64,000 bases of DNA from Humulus lupulus (GCF_963169125.1 NC_084800.1:148362397-148426396), one strand, 5' to 3'. Shown: positions 48,008 through 59,856, numbered from the stretch's first letter. Notes: generated by a model from the letters alone, not told the origin. Translations and numbers: made by a program.

Positions 48008-48851
48008 TCAACTGCAATGTATTACTAAAAGTTTTCCAACTAAAACCCAACATGCTAGCAAACATTAATGAGATAAAAGAATATGATGCACCAGTATCAA
48101 ATAATGTATGAGCCCAAGAGTATGAGATAAGAACCATACCATCCATAACTCCTTGGCCTATTCCTCCTTGCACATCATCACCAACAAGAGCATAGGCTTG
48201 ACCAGAGGCTTTTCCTTCTTCTTAGTCAAATTTCTTTTTCCATGATTTTTCCTTATAATGAACTTTAGCTCACAAAGCTAACACCACACACTCGTTCATG
48301 ACTATAATGGTTAGGGTAATGGGTTCATGAAGTGTTGTAGTACTCAATCGAGTTATGAACTTTTCAATCAAAAGAGACTGATCAACGATACAAACATAAA
48401 CATAGAACTTCAACTCTACAAACTTTATGTAGATTTCATTGACTCACATCCATTATTATCTAGTTATAATGTGATCTCATCAACCTATCATTAATCTTAA
48501 GCAATCAAATGATCCAATCAAGCCTCCTCTCATCCTACTTAAGGCTTCCTACCAATCCGGTGCGCTCCTTTCCAACTTGGACACATTATGAGTAACATGA
48601 TACTCTTCAAGTGTTCCCATATTGTTTAAATTATTCTTTATCTGCCTCGACCATCTTTCAACCACCATGGAATCTTGTCCCCCTTTAGACTTAGGCATTT
48701 GAATCCGATGGAAAATTTGGAAGCGATGGCTCTGTCAAGTAGCTGGATTCATCTATTGGGTAGGAATGCCTCTTAAAGACTCAAGAATGGTGTTCATAGG
48801 GAATGCAACTGGCAAAGAGTGAACCTCAGCCTCAGGGGCATCAGTAGCAAG
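48008..48851 (-). pseudogene. gypsy gag end and protease, decayed
   Basis: Protease: AHTLFDTGASYSFISLMFASMLG with the DTGAS active site, preceded by SGQAYALVGDD, typical of the gag-protease joint. Upstream, gag phrases include ERWSRQIKNNLNN, SKLERSAPDW and LLIEKFITRL, with many stops. The frame runs on into copia LTR sequence at 48007, creating a chimeric C-terminus. It probably belonged to the element whose LTR piece is at 48852. Confidence 0.7.
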
Positions 48852-49526
48852 TGTAATGCCATGGATTGCCAAGATCGTTATACTGTGTATTTTAAATAAT
48901 GATAAACTCTCTAAACAAATCTCTTGGCCATAAATGTGTAACTAAACGTGATTAATGATTTAGGGTTAAAATTTTTTGTCAAAAGGAATAATAATTTTGT
49001 TAAAATTTTTACGTCTGTACATGGGATCCCAAAAGAACGTTTAAAAAGGCTAATTATAGTTCAAAAGGTACAACCAACCGACCTAAGCAACAAAATAGAG
49101 TTTGACCCTAGTTCCTCTGAGAAAATCTTGCCATGGTTGTCCAGCATCCGTATATGTACACATCACCACCAAAGCTCTCCAACTCATGGCTGGTCCAGCT
49201 TCCCTTTTACCTTACCTGCACCACATAGCACCTGTTAGCCAAGGCTCAACAACAAAAATTGAACATACTCATATGCAGTTAATATCATATCACTGAATCA
49301 TAGCAAGCATGCCTAGCAGTAATAACCCTACTCATCCATGCATTCTATTTAGATAAGTGACTATAGTATCACACCGCGACCCATCGCCCTAGATACATGG
49401 CCGTAGAGTCACCCCACAGTGCTACCCTAAATAAATGACTAATAATTCAAACGGGGCCCATTGTTCTAGGATATGGGACTATAGAGTCACCCTGAGGCCC
49501 ACTTCCCTATCCTCTGTATAACAAGC
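48852..49526 (-). mobile_element. gypsy-type LTR 3' part, cut by Tat element 2
   Basis: It ends (minus) at TGTAATGCC (48852), with catgggatcccaaaag about 169 bases in and tgtgctaacaggtgc-type text at 49220. It stops where the Tat element 2 LTR begins at 49527; the other part should lie beyond the right edge of the window, after 63983. A relative of the LTRs at 10783 and 21686. Confidence 0.7.
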
Positions 49527-49650
49527 TATTTACAGAGTTTTTCGGAAACTACAAATATATTGAGAAATAAGTGCTAGAAATAAAGGCAAAGAAATGAACA
49601 AGATCACCGTTTTTACGTGGTTGAGGCGTTAATGAGCCTTAGTCCACGAG

Positions 49651-50372
49651 TCTATAGTTGATACGAATCACGCCAACAAGTGTGACGAAACCCGACACCA
49701 AATATGGAACAGCCACCAAGAACACACAAGATTGGAATGGAACCGCGACCCAATGCTTAGCCAAGCACGAACCTTGGTATGAGAAAGACGCCACAAACGG
49801 GGATGGAATCCGTTTGATAAGTCAGGATGAACGCCACAAGGAATCTCCTTGATAAGTTTAAAAGTTTCTTCAAGAACTCAAGAAGAAATAAACTCACAAT
49901 TTCATTCAACATAATCTGATTTTTTCCAAATGTTTTCAAGGCCTTATATAGCCGAAAATTACATCAATACAAGCCGATTTGTCTTCCTAAAAACCGAAAT
50001 ATTAAAGACAAGCCTTTTGTCTTCCTAATGAAACCGAAAAATAAAGACAACCCTTTGTCTTCCTAATGAAAACCGAAATTTAAAGACAACCCTTTGTCTT
50101 CCTAATTAAAACAGAAATTTAAAGACAACCCTTTGTCTTCCTAATTAAAACCGAAAATTAAAGACAAAAAAAGACTCTTGGACTCACACAAGTCAAGTGT
50201 TTGACTTATCACAAAATAAACAAAGACTAAAATACGTGATTAAAAATAAAAAGACTCATTACAGGAAGCTAAATATTGATCAAGCTCCTAAACTGGTGTC
50301 CTCATCATTCCTCCCCTCTTGACTTGGATCAACTGGAACTTGACTTGGATTTTTAGTATTGGTGTCCTCATC
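49651..50372 (-). mobile_element. LTR-like insertion in the 3' LTR
   Basis: Present in this LTR only. Its right end contains, on the minus strand, caagaggggaggaatgatg, resembling a polypurine tract followed by an LTR start TGATGAGGACACC; the left end atacgaatcacgcc could be the LTR end. It may be a short gypsy LTR plus a scrap of internal DNA. No clear target duplication. Confidence 0.45.
49977..50170. repeat. 38-39 bp tandem hairpin array, about five units
   Basis: The phrase gtcttcctaa starts at 49981, 50019, 50057, 50096 and 50135. Each unit contains aaagacaaccctttgtctt, an inverted repeat with a 3-base loop, followed by cttcctaatgaaaaccg. It lies inside the insertion. Confidence 0.88.
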
Positions 50373-51090
50373 AATAGTATTGAGCTTAAGAGAGTTTTAC
50401 AATGGAGGTTTTCTGCAAGTTCAGCAGCATTTATGCGTACATGAGCAAATTGGATCCCTACTGCAGTGCACAAATGACATTATTTATAGGTCGTAATGTA
50501 GCTTTTGCAGACTAATCCAGGCCCAATAGGGATATAATCTTAAGTGCTCTCTAATGGAGCTATAATACAAGAGTAACATAATTATAGGTTGTTAATCTAG
50601 GACCACTAGGCAGACTTAAGCGTAGTAGAGCCTTACAGTTCCCTTTGTAGGTTAGTATGAACTGATCTGTGTGGGCTACCAGGGGGATTCTGGAGACAGG
50701 ATCTATCATAATAGTGGCGGTACCGATCCCTAGGAACATTTTAAGTTTCGTTCATATCCCCTTCTACTGGTTAGTTACTGAGACCAACTGCTGGATTTCT
50801 TGTGGACACATTAGCTGCATGAAGAGTTGGTCTTGATCTACCCAGACGTATGGTCCCAGATCATTTACCGAGGCTTAGGTCTGTTTACTCAGGCTCGGGG
50901 TCATTTACCATTATCTAGGTTCTTCTACCAAGATGGGTATCAGCTAGCGATGATAGATTGTAGGAACTAAGACGGGCCTGGGCCTCCAAGCCCCTGGTTT
51001 CTCAGTATTCGCTGGGTTTTGACCTCTCTTAAGGGACTATCAAGCCTACTTGTCAATGCCACGTGTTCAAGGAGGAAAATATGGACAACA

Positions 51091-51100
51091 TTTACCCCCC
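51091..51100 (-). other. polypurine tract of Tat element 2
   Basis: The minus strand reads GGGGGGTAAA immediately before the LTR start TGTTGTCC. At the 5' LTR, the bases after tatggacaaca (63983) are different, as expected for the genomic flank. Confidence 0.8.
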
Positions 51101-51662
51101 AAGTCTTCATCTGTGTTTGCGGGGTGGAGACTTGGCTACTTCATCCCGAATCAATCACCTGACTCCTGGTTTATTTCCCTATGCCTCGGTTCATTTACTT
51201 TAGTTCTAATTCGTTTACCTAAATTCATGTTCATTTACTTGGGGGCTAACTAGTTAATCCCCAACCTTGCAAATTCCCATTGAACTAGGCACATGTCTCC
51301 GGGTAAATGGTACGTTTGCACCACTCGTGCCCAAAAAACCTGGGGAAAATCCTTTGATGTCCTAGGTGACTTATTGGATGTTAGCACATTTCTTTAATGG
51401 TCCCATCTAGAGAAAAAGGCACTTTTAGAACTCAAGTTGGTTGTTTAATGTTTCTGAATGGTCCAGAACCATCAGATGAGAATTGTCTTATGATTTTCAA
51501 TGCAGGCTGATGGATGAAAGAGGCGCGGATCGCAGAATGACGAATCCACAATTCAACACTATATAGGGCTAGTTAATGTGCCTGTGCTATCCGAAACTGT
51601 CGAATGTGGATCTTTTGGAGGTATTCCATGTGGACCGTTGGATCGAACATAAATTTTTCTCC

Positions 51663-51670
51663 TATAAATA
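51663..51670 (+). promoter_or_regulatory. TATA box for the antisense gene
   Basis: TATAAATA on the plus strand, 83 bases before the first ATG of the antisense frame, in a context (ctcctataaataacc) typical of plant promoters. A weaker candidate, ctatataggg, lies at 51559-51568. The orientation is opposite to gag-pol. Confidence 0.6.
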
Positions 51671-51745
51671 ACCTAGAGGGATCCTTTCCTCACTTCTTAC
51701 AGATTTTAAACTTTCAAACCAGAGAGCGGAGAGATAAAAGTGTGA

Positions 51746-54700
51746 ATGTCCGAAATCGTAGACCAAATTTTCCGTCGTCTACTGCATTTTCAAGCCCACC
51801 TATTTCCAACGAAGTCGTCCTTCAATCATTAAGAGGATGACTTCGCCCTGGAAGACCCTTCTGAAAACATCGATGAGCTATTCTAGTCCCTCCTCAAGTT
51901 CCAGACTAAGTTACTGACGGAATTCTCACCTGTACATCAACAAATCGTAAGTTCAAGTCTCTTCGATAAGTTTTCTGGTCAATTCCTTATTTTCCATCAT
52001 TATTCTTTATTATCATATTATCTCTGTGGCCATGTGGCCGTTAGGGCCAATACCACTGTGTAGGGTGGTTCTAGGTAGTGGTAGTGATGAATAATAGGGA
52101 ACTTTCTAGGTGACACTTCCTTATGTAGATAAATTGATCGATGGAGTGGGCTAGACTGCTCTGAATCATCGAACCCAGATGCCTCAAAACCATCTAGGTG
52201 AATTAGTTTACTTTTCCAACAATATTTAACCTTTATTTCCTGTCTCATGCTCCTAGGACCTTAATTGTTCTTGGATCTGTGTCCAAAGGGGAACTCTCCA
52301 AGTAGTTTAGAGTTTTAGCTCTTTGTTCTCTGCTTTGGTGCTGACTGCTTGGTTCTTGATTTTCTCGTCGCTTCAAAATCTTTGATCATGGGTCATGGTA
52401 TCAACCTCCACTCAGAAGATATAGTAAATGCGGGCCCCGTCGTCCTGGAGGGGAAAAATCTTCCCAATGGCAACACGTGGGAAATGGACATGAAGGTAAA
52501 CGAGTTCCAAAACTATCAGATGTTGAACGAGCTGGAGAAATCCTTCACAATGAAGTCTACTCCAAGGCTGTTCTTCAATAGGCTGGCAAAAAAAGAAGAG
52601 AAGGCCCATACTGGAGTGGGCATATTCGGGGTTGGAGCATAAGACACATTAGTGCTAGAGCCATTCTCCCACTTCAGGACTACTTCATGTGATTTCTCAA
52701 ATTTGTCGGGATCGCGCTATTCTAGCTCCTGCCCTACATACAAGTTTGTTGTGGGGTGGCGTGTATTTTGCACTTGGAAGGAGATCCTGGAGCTCACCCT
52801 CGCGAAGGTTTTGTGTTACTATAGGTTGGAGTCGCACCTGAACTCCAAGGATAAGATGCGGGATGGGTTTTATCGATTGAAGAGCTATAGTGTAAGTACA
52901 GCTCCATACAACTCCTAGAAACATCCCCTAGATGTAAGACACTACTGGTTTATGACATATGAGTTCATTCTAGAGAAGAACCCCACTTTGGTGCTGGACT
53001 TTAAACACATTGACAAGTTATTCTTTCCTGTTCTTCATGATGTCCTTATTTTTATTTATTGGATACTCACGTTCCAGTGAACAGGTCCGTATGCTCAAAC
53101 CTAGCTAACCAAGTTCATCTTGGACCGGAAGAAGATATATGCCACCACAAGTGTCGATGATCTGGACTTGGGGCGGTTCGTGACCACGGAGAATCTTTGA
53201 CTAACCAGATTGTATTTTGCCCATTAGTTAGTAGACGACCCCAACCTCCAAGGATTACAATGCGAGAGGGACCCTGCCCTGAGGGAAGAATTGGCCTTCA
53301 TTCACATTGAGGAGTTGGAGGTCGCGATCAAGGCGGACGCGGAGTGGTTGAAGATGGAGTGGGCGTGCCTTGCAGAGCAGGCTAAATCCATGGAGTTGGA
53401 TTCCTTGCTCAAGGGGAGGTAGCCCAACACTGGTTCTCCCAGGGCCAGCATCTCGGGGCAAGGAAAAACACCTCCATGTTTTACTTATGCCCCCCATACT
53501 GAGGGCTTTGTTAGGAATAGGCAACGATATCAGAACTATTTGACCAAGACCGTTAGCAATGTGGGGGGCTTCCTTGCCCCATCTCTATGGACACACTGAC
53601 CCTCATGCATTCGTCCTCGTTCCTGCAATATGGTAGCTTTTTGGACCTGGATGACATGGGAGACCAAATTCTTGCTTTTTCCCTAAGAGTATTAGGTCAT
53701 GCCCATTCCATTGATAAGGGTCCATCCCGAAGGACTTAGACTTGCATGTTTCTTTTACTTGTCCTTCCCGATTTGTTACTAATCTGTATTTTATTCCTAT
53801 TTTAGGTGAACTGAACATGTCTAATCATGTGGCCAAGATGAAGGATTTGATTGAGGCCAGGGGTGCTGCAGCCAAGGCATCAGCAAAGAAGGTCACCAAG
53901 GGCCCGACTAAGAAAAAGATCATTGATCTGATACTCGGGGCCTCAGAACTCGCCACAGGGGCTTGGCGCCTGTTGATAACATTTACCCATCATGTTCCTC
54001 TTCAAATCATAAACATGGAGCAGGAGCCTTTGGTAGGAGGTGGGACAAATAAAAGGAAGACGGACTATGTTCCATGACGTCCGTAGAGCTGGACAAGAAG
54101 GCCAAGACAAAGGAGGACTTCACTATGATCGAGGAACATTCCTTTGGTGAAAGTCTCATTATTATGCTCTCAGATGCTCCCAAGCTTCCTATCAACCTAG
54201 CCCTTTCCTCGGGAAGAGGATGAATATGGTGTTTCGGGCCTGGGATGAGGTGACCTGGGCTCTAATTATTCGTCGGAAAGTGGATTTCTCCGGACCTCTA
54301 GAGGCCTTTAACGCTCCCCAGAAGATCGTGGATTGGTTGGGAGTCGAGATTGGATTTCTGCCTAGGTTGAGGGAGGACGTGGCCCCGTTTGCTGCAGACT
54401 TAGTAGCGTAAGTGGGGATATCCATGTCTTCCCTTTAGCTTAAATGCTACGCTACATTAGATAGCAATGATGCCCTCTTCATCTCCCAGGCCACCCATCA
54501 TCAGGCCATGACGATAAGTCACTTGTTCATCTCGTTTCTTTATTACCATTATCTTTTTGTCAAGGCAGTATGCTGACCACAAGAAGGTGGCGGACAACCT
54601 GGAGGCAGAACTATCCCATGCCTATGGCTCGGAGGCTTCGACCAAGGCACTCTTGGAGGCGGCTGAGGCCCAACTTCGTCAAGAACAGGAGAAGGTGGAA

Positions 54701-54997
54701 TCTCTCGGGGCCCAAATCCAGGCTTTGGAAGTCCAGGCTCAACTATAGTTGAAATAGAGTGAGGAGGCTCGTAAGGAGAAGGAGTAGGCTGAAGAGTTTT
54801 TGGCAGCCACTTTTGACGAAGACATTAACATGGCCTAGCTCTAGGAAAAATATATGAATCTCCTTCTCAATCAGGATCTGACTGGAAAAAGGGTCGAGTT
54901 TGAGGCCAAGGAGAAAGAAGACGTGAAGTTCCTTGCTAGGGATCAACAATATGAAAATGCTCCAAATGTTCCGAATTAGAATGAAGCCCAATTCTAA
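51746..54997 (+). pseudogene. antisense ORF gene of Tat element 2 (multi-exon remnant)
   Basis: It starts MSEIVDQIFRRLLHFQ at 51746 and continues, past two stops, to a GTAAGT donor at 51947. A second block from about 52387 reads MGHGINLHSEDIVNAG, VGWRVFCTWKEILELTL, RHYWFMTYEFILEKNP and LGRFVTTENL. A third starts after tattttag|g near 53806 (NMSNHVAKMKDLIEARG, KGPTKKKIIDLILGA). A fourth (WDEVTWALIIRRKVDF) ends at a GTAAGT donor at 54408. After a 157-base intron a coiled coil follows (QYADHKKVADNLEAELSHAY, LRQEQEKVESLGAQIQAL). Some Tat-lineage elements are known to carry antisense ORFs here; homology to those is inferred from position and architecture. Confidence 0.6.
54408..54564 (+). other. 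probable intron in the antisense gene
   Basis: A GTAAGT donor at 54408 and tttttgtcaag acceptor ending at 54564 remove 157 bases and join ADLV(A) to QYADHKKV without changing frame. Other readings of the acceptor (for example at 54568) would put the coiled coil out of frame. Deduced from sequence only. Confidence 0.55.
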
Positions 54998-54999
54998 GC

Positions 55000-55880
55000 C
55001 TTTGTCATTTATTTGGGGCTCCCTCTCTCCTTTCATTTATTTTTTGTAAACATATTTTTTATGGGTGTGGATGGGCTTAAGACTATGATTTATCTTATTC
55101 TTCAATTATTATATTGGTTTCTACCCTTGCCCATCTTTATTTCCCACATTATGCTCATATATTTTTGTAGAAATACACTAAGTGTTTTACCACTATGCAT
55201 GAATTTTCTAGTTGTGGAATCCTAGTTCCAATGGCCAGGACGATTAGGGAAATTGTGGAAGTTAATTAACTTGTCCTAAGACAGAGGTTCAGGTTTCAAT
55301 GGCATGGACCGTTTTGGACTTACCAAATATAATTTAACTAATTTATCCCGAATCAATGGTTCAGGTTCCAAAGGTCTGGAACATTATGGACTTCTCAAAT
55401 ATGACTTAGTTTTAACGGTCTGGACCATAAAAAAGTTCTTAGGTAGAAATTAGTTAATTAACTTATCCCGAACCTGAGGTTTAGGTTTCAAGGGCCTGGA
55501 CCATTTAAAGGACTAATTGTAATCATTTCAAACCATGTTATGGGGGAACAATAAATAAGGATTAAATCTCTCGGACCATGTTAGGTCTGGACCAACTTTT
55601 TATTTTTTTGGGTGTTGGGTTTTGAACCCCTAGTCTATACGAATCTGGATTAGGACTAAGCTTTGAGCTTTGCATCCCCTTTTGTTTTTAATCCCAGACT
55701 GTATAGATGGTCCTACCCCCCATGTTACTAAAGAGTGTAGTCTTAGGTCACTTGTTCGTGTAAGAATTAAAGACGAACATGGACTTTTTCTATTCTTAAC
55801 AGATTCCTTATGGTGTTTTATTCACACCATTTTCAATAATTAGGAAATTCCCCTGGGGCGTACATTACTTGAAAATTAAA
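55000..55880. repeat. non-coding spacer with a degenerate repeat of 80-100 bp
   Basis: This lies between the antisense gene and integrase. The phrase ggttcaggttYcaaaggYctggac recurs near 55285, 55363 and 55480, with aacttatcccgaa preceding two of the copies. No open frame. It may act as the shared 3' end of the two convergent units. Confidence 0.55.
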
Positions 55881-57110
55881 ACGTTAAAAAAGAAGATACA
55901 GATGACTCCTCCCGACTACTGGTATTACTGGCGGAGGTGTTCAGCGTTCCAGGCCCTCGGGACCTCTATTCCGCCTAGCCTCTTTAGGAAATATGTTCTC
56001 GGACACACTTCGTTTTGGACCTCATATGGTCCTTCAAAGTTAGGTCCTAGGACCCCCACTCCCGGATCCTAAGATGCAGGGAAGACTCTTCTTAGGACCT
56101 AATCACCAGTCCCGAACCTTTGTCTCTTAACTCTAGAATTAAAGTGCCTTGCGATCTTTCCCTGATACATCTTCAGTTATACTTATGATTCTTCTCGAAT
56201 CTCTTTGATGATATCCAGGGAGTCCTGGAGCAAGGCATGATTTTGGACGGGATCATACGTATCTTGTCTGTGGGACGGGACTGCATATTCTACTAGGATG
56301 ACTGATTCGCATCTGTAGACCATCGAGTAGGGAGTATTTCTGGTCGAAGTTCTTTCAGTGGTCCGGTATGCCCATAAGATGTAGGGCAACTCTTCCGGCC
56401 GCTTGCTCTTGCAAGCTTGTAGCTTTATCTTTAGTGTCCCCTTAAAAATCTTGTTCACGACCTCCGTCTGCCCATTTTCTTGTGGCCTTGTGACTACGGA
56501 GAAGTTTTTGACGATTCCATGTCTTTAACAAAAGTCGGTGAAGTGGATGCTATCAAATTGCTTCTTGTTGTCGGACACGATTTTATGAGGGAGGCCATAT
56601 CTACAAACAATATTGTTGATGACAAAGTCTAGGACCCTTTTGGAGGTAATGGTGCTCATTGATTAAGCCTCAACCCAGTTGGTAGAATAGTCGATAGCTA
56701 CAATGGCATATTTCAATCCGTCCTTCCTGGTTGAGAGGGATCCAACCAAATCAATTCCCCAAACTGTAAAAGGCCAGGGACTGGTCATCAAGGTTATCTC
56801 CGTGGGAGGAGCTCGCAGGATGTATGCGTACCTTTGGCATTGCTCTCACTTGTGGATGTAATCTACAGTCCTTCTTCAGTGTTGGCTAGAAATATCCTTA
56901 CCTTGAGATTCTATTGGACAAGATGATTCCGGAAGAGTGCTCTCCACAAAAGCCTTCATGCACTTCGTGCATGATCGCACTCATCTCGGCCCCGGATAGT
57001 CATGGAAGATACGACATGGATAACCCCCTGAGATTGAGCTTGCCATCCATCATGATGTATCTGAGGGCCTGGTACTGAAGCTTCCTGGCGACGACCCTAT
57101 CTGTGGGAAA
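55881..57110 (-). pseudogene. Tat-type integrase
   Basis: Minus-strand motifs: VWGIDLVGSLSTRKDGLKY and AIVAIDYSTNWVEA (Asp motif), a stop, RVLDFVINNIVCRYGLPHK, IVSDNKKQF (second Asp), RPQENGQTEVVNKIFKG (catalytic Glu), then an open stretch at 56458-56183 with YILWAYRTTERTSTRNTPY. The zinc-binding part toward 57000 is recognisable but broken (MHEVHEGFCGEHS). The C-terminal tail fades out near 55880. It follows the second RNase H, as in the Tat group. Confidence 0.88.
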
Positions 57111-57119
57111 TTCTCCAGT

Positions 57120-58051
57120 GGTTAGACATTGGATGAGGGGCCCTATTTAGGACATCGTGTAATCGATGGCATTAATGACTGCGGGGCCTTGAATACTGAG
57201 TGTGGGTTGATGGTCTATTGGGACTACCCGAGGGAGTTTTTCTTCAACATCCATGGCCGACTTTGCCATTGTGTTCGCGAAAAAATTCTGTTCGCTAGGG
57301 ATCTGGCAAATGACATCTCTCTTGAAAGATTAGAGTAACTCTTGGGTTCGCACCACGTAGGTGGCCATCTTCTCCCCCTTCATTTGGTATTTTCTCAAAA
57401 TCTGTCTTACCAATAACTAAGAATCGTTGTGGACTTTGATGTTTTCTACCCCCACTTCCCAAGATAAGCGTAATCCGGCCAGCATGGCCTCATGCTCAAC
57501 CTCATTGTTTGACGCTTCAAATTGGAGGCGTAAGTCATTTTTCAATTGGTTACCTTGGGGGATATTAAGATAATTCCAGCCCCGACCTCGTTCTCATTGG
57601 AGGCTCCATGGACAAAGATCTTCCAAAAGGGCACTATAGGGTCAATTAGCTCTCCATCCTCAGCAATCAAACTGCATTCTACGTTGAATTCGACCAGGGC
57701 CTGTCACTTGATGGAGATTCAGGGGACGTAGGCGATATGGAATTGGCTCAGCTCCTTGGCCTACTTCAAAAGTCTTCCCGATGTTTGTGGATTTTGTAAT
57801 ACTTGTCGTAGGGGATGGTTCATTAGTACCTTGATGGCATGAGCCTAAAAGTAAGGTCTTAAATTCCTGGAAGCAGTCAGTAAGAAAAATGTAAGTTTCT
57901 CGATCAAAGGGTATCTGGACTCCTCGCCTAGCCACCTTTTTTTTTTTATGTAATAGCTCAGGAGTTGGACCATTCCTTCTTCAACCATTGAGGCGACGCT
58001 TATGGTATGTTCTGACACGACCAAATATAGGTAAAGTGGTTCCCCATCCAC
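57120..58051 (-). pseudogene. RNase H and second (archaeal-like) RNase H
   Basis: The first domain reads LYLYLVVSEHTISVASMV, KRWLGEESRYPLIEKLTF and ASRNLRPYF, with a frame break near 57845. The second starts with FVHGASNENEVGAGIILISP at about 57610 and continues with LANRIFSRTQWQSRP-like text toward 57250. Two RNase H domains in series identify the Tat/Ogre group. It has several stops. Confidence 0.85.
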
Positions 58052-58200
58052 CGGATTTTACAAGATTGGGGCTTGAGCCAAATGATCTTTCAGTTTTTGG
58101 AAAGACTTTTCACACTCGGATGTCCATTCTAACCTCTGGTCTCTGCGAAGTATGTTGAAAAATGGAATGCACTTGTCCATGGACTTTGACACAAAGTGGC

Positions 58201-58569
58201 TCAAGTCACAATTCTTCTAGTCACGCTCTGAACATCTTTGTGTTTCCGTGGTGATGGCATGTCGATCAAAGATCTGATCTTATCTGGGTTGTCTTCTATT
58301 CCTCTCAAGCCTATGATGAAGCGTAGAAACTTCCCGGATGCCATGCCAAAAGTGCACTTCTTCGGATTTAGCTTCATCCCGTACATCCGGATAATGAGGA
58401 ATACTTCTACCAGGGCATCTGCGTGTTGGGACAACATCTTAGACTTGACCAACATGTCGTCTATGTAGACTTCCATGTTCTTCAAGAGTAGTTTCCGGAA
58501 CTGCCTCTCGGATAGGATATTGCTGGAGGTGTCAGATAAGGCTTTTCTGGGTATTGCGCCTCGTACCAA
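58201..58569 (-). pseudogene. Tat-type reverse transcriptase, C-terminal half
   Basis: The open frame includes MEVYIDDMLVKSKMLSQHAD with both catalytic Asp, LNPKKCTFGMASGKFLRFI and GIEDNPDKIRSLIDMPSPR. The fingers and first part of the palm, as well as the protease, are absent; gag-like sequence lies just upstream at 58640. The frame ends at SVTRRIVT. Confidence 0.88.
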
Positions 58570-58639
58570 GGAATGGTTTGTGTTGTTGGTTGTGGTGCTG
58601 GATGCCTTCCAAAACCTTGGATTCGAGCTTCTTCCCAGT

Positions 58640-59856
58640 TGATGAAGCCTTCAACCCTCCTTATAAATTATTCAATGGTGGCTGCCTTGCTGCGTTGCAT
58701 GCCATCCCAGAGAGGGGATCGAACTCTGATTCTAGACTGGAGGGCTACTAAGCATTGTCCACCATCCACCTTAGTCTTTGAAGCTTCCTCTGTGAAGCAT
58801 TTGAAGTAAGACCTAATGGTTTTTGTGGGATATTGCTTAATGTTAGCCAGTGCACTAACCTCCATGTCCAGTTTTTGGGTGGCTTCTTACGAAAAAGGAA
58901 CTTCAATCTAGACTAGGATTGGATCGATCTTGTCTTGTGCCTTTTCCACCACTCTTCAGTAGGTTTGCTAAGGTGATCGAAAAGCACAGGCTTTTTCCAT
59001 TGTCGCAAACATGGCCTATAGTCATCAAGTGATTGTAGCGGGATAGATGATCTCTTGGGTCAATGTTTCCAGTGTATGTGGGTATATCCAACATCTTGAA
59101 CCCCTTGGGTAACACGATGTCTAGGATGTTTTGCACACGGTTCCTTTTCTTCATCTTTAGAATTAGAACCTCTGCCTTCTTATTTTCGGACCAAGCTGTC
59201 CGTGACATAATTTCCTGGCCATTCCATCATCAATGGGAAATCTCTTGTTCCTCTAGTCATTGAGGTTATTCCTCAACTCGCCTCCTCGAGGGCGAATCAT
59301 TTATTTATGGGCCTGCTCCTTTCGAGCATTGAGGCCATCTCGCAAATCAACACATGAAGTGTCATCTCTCGAACAAACAGCTTCTGGCTCCTCTCTGCGT
59401 TTACACCGTCGATGATCTTTGTTCATGAACACGCTGGGATAAAAACGTCTTCCTTGGTCGTCATGTCTTGGGACATTCCGGGGTTTATTGCCCTGTGGGG
59501 ATTTCCCATGCAGATTGTTTGGGGGATTCCTTGTTAGAACAAGAATAACCCGTTCATTTCTAGGGAAATGCCCTGGGTCCACCCTAGTTCTTGGAGGGGA
59601 AGGAGTCTTCTTTTGGCGGTTTGCTTTTTCTTCGGGGTCAGTCGCTTTGGCTTTCCCTTTTTCTTGAGCTGGGTTCGAAGGACAGGCTTCGGGATGAGGG
59701 GATTGTCCCGGAGGAGGAGTACGGGTTGTATCAATATTTGGAGCGCTAGTCCCTATAGGTGGGAATAGGTGGCTGAGTTCCTGAGGGAAGAACGGCTGGG
59801 GGATTAACTGTAAATCCTTGTGAAGCAATAAATGCTTGAAGAGCCACGAGGGACTC
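58640..59856 (-). pseudogene. Tat-type gag, main part
   Basis: From the upstream side: SLVALQAFIASQGFTVN directly at the solo LTR edge, a Pro/Lys-rich linker, then the capsid: DIVLPKGFKMLDIPTYTG, NIDPRDHLSRYNHLMTIG, CFSITLANL and, in another frame, KQYPTKTIRSYFKCFTEEA. It is broken by several stops and frame changes. At 59856 it is interrupted by the solo LTR; the coding sequence continues at 62540. Confidence 0.8.

Larger units (their letters stand above)
49527..51090 (-). mobile_element. Tat element 2, 3' LTR with a 720-bp insertion
   Basis: It is collinear with the LTR at 62941-63983 (gttcagcag, ctaccagggggattct, tgacctctctta, tatggacaaca) except for about 720 extra bases at 49651-50372 and about 195 missing bases near 50960. 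A minus-strand TATA box lies at 50481-50488. It directly follows the polypurine tract at 51091. Confidence 0.85.

Noticed and set aside
54570..54752. Arg/Trp-rich frame overlapping the coiled coil
   Set aside because: It is the +1 shadow of the coiled-coil frame, which alone joins the upstream exon in phase.
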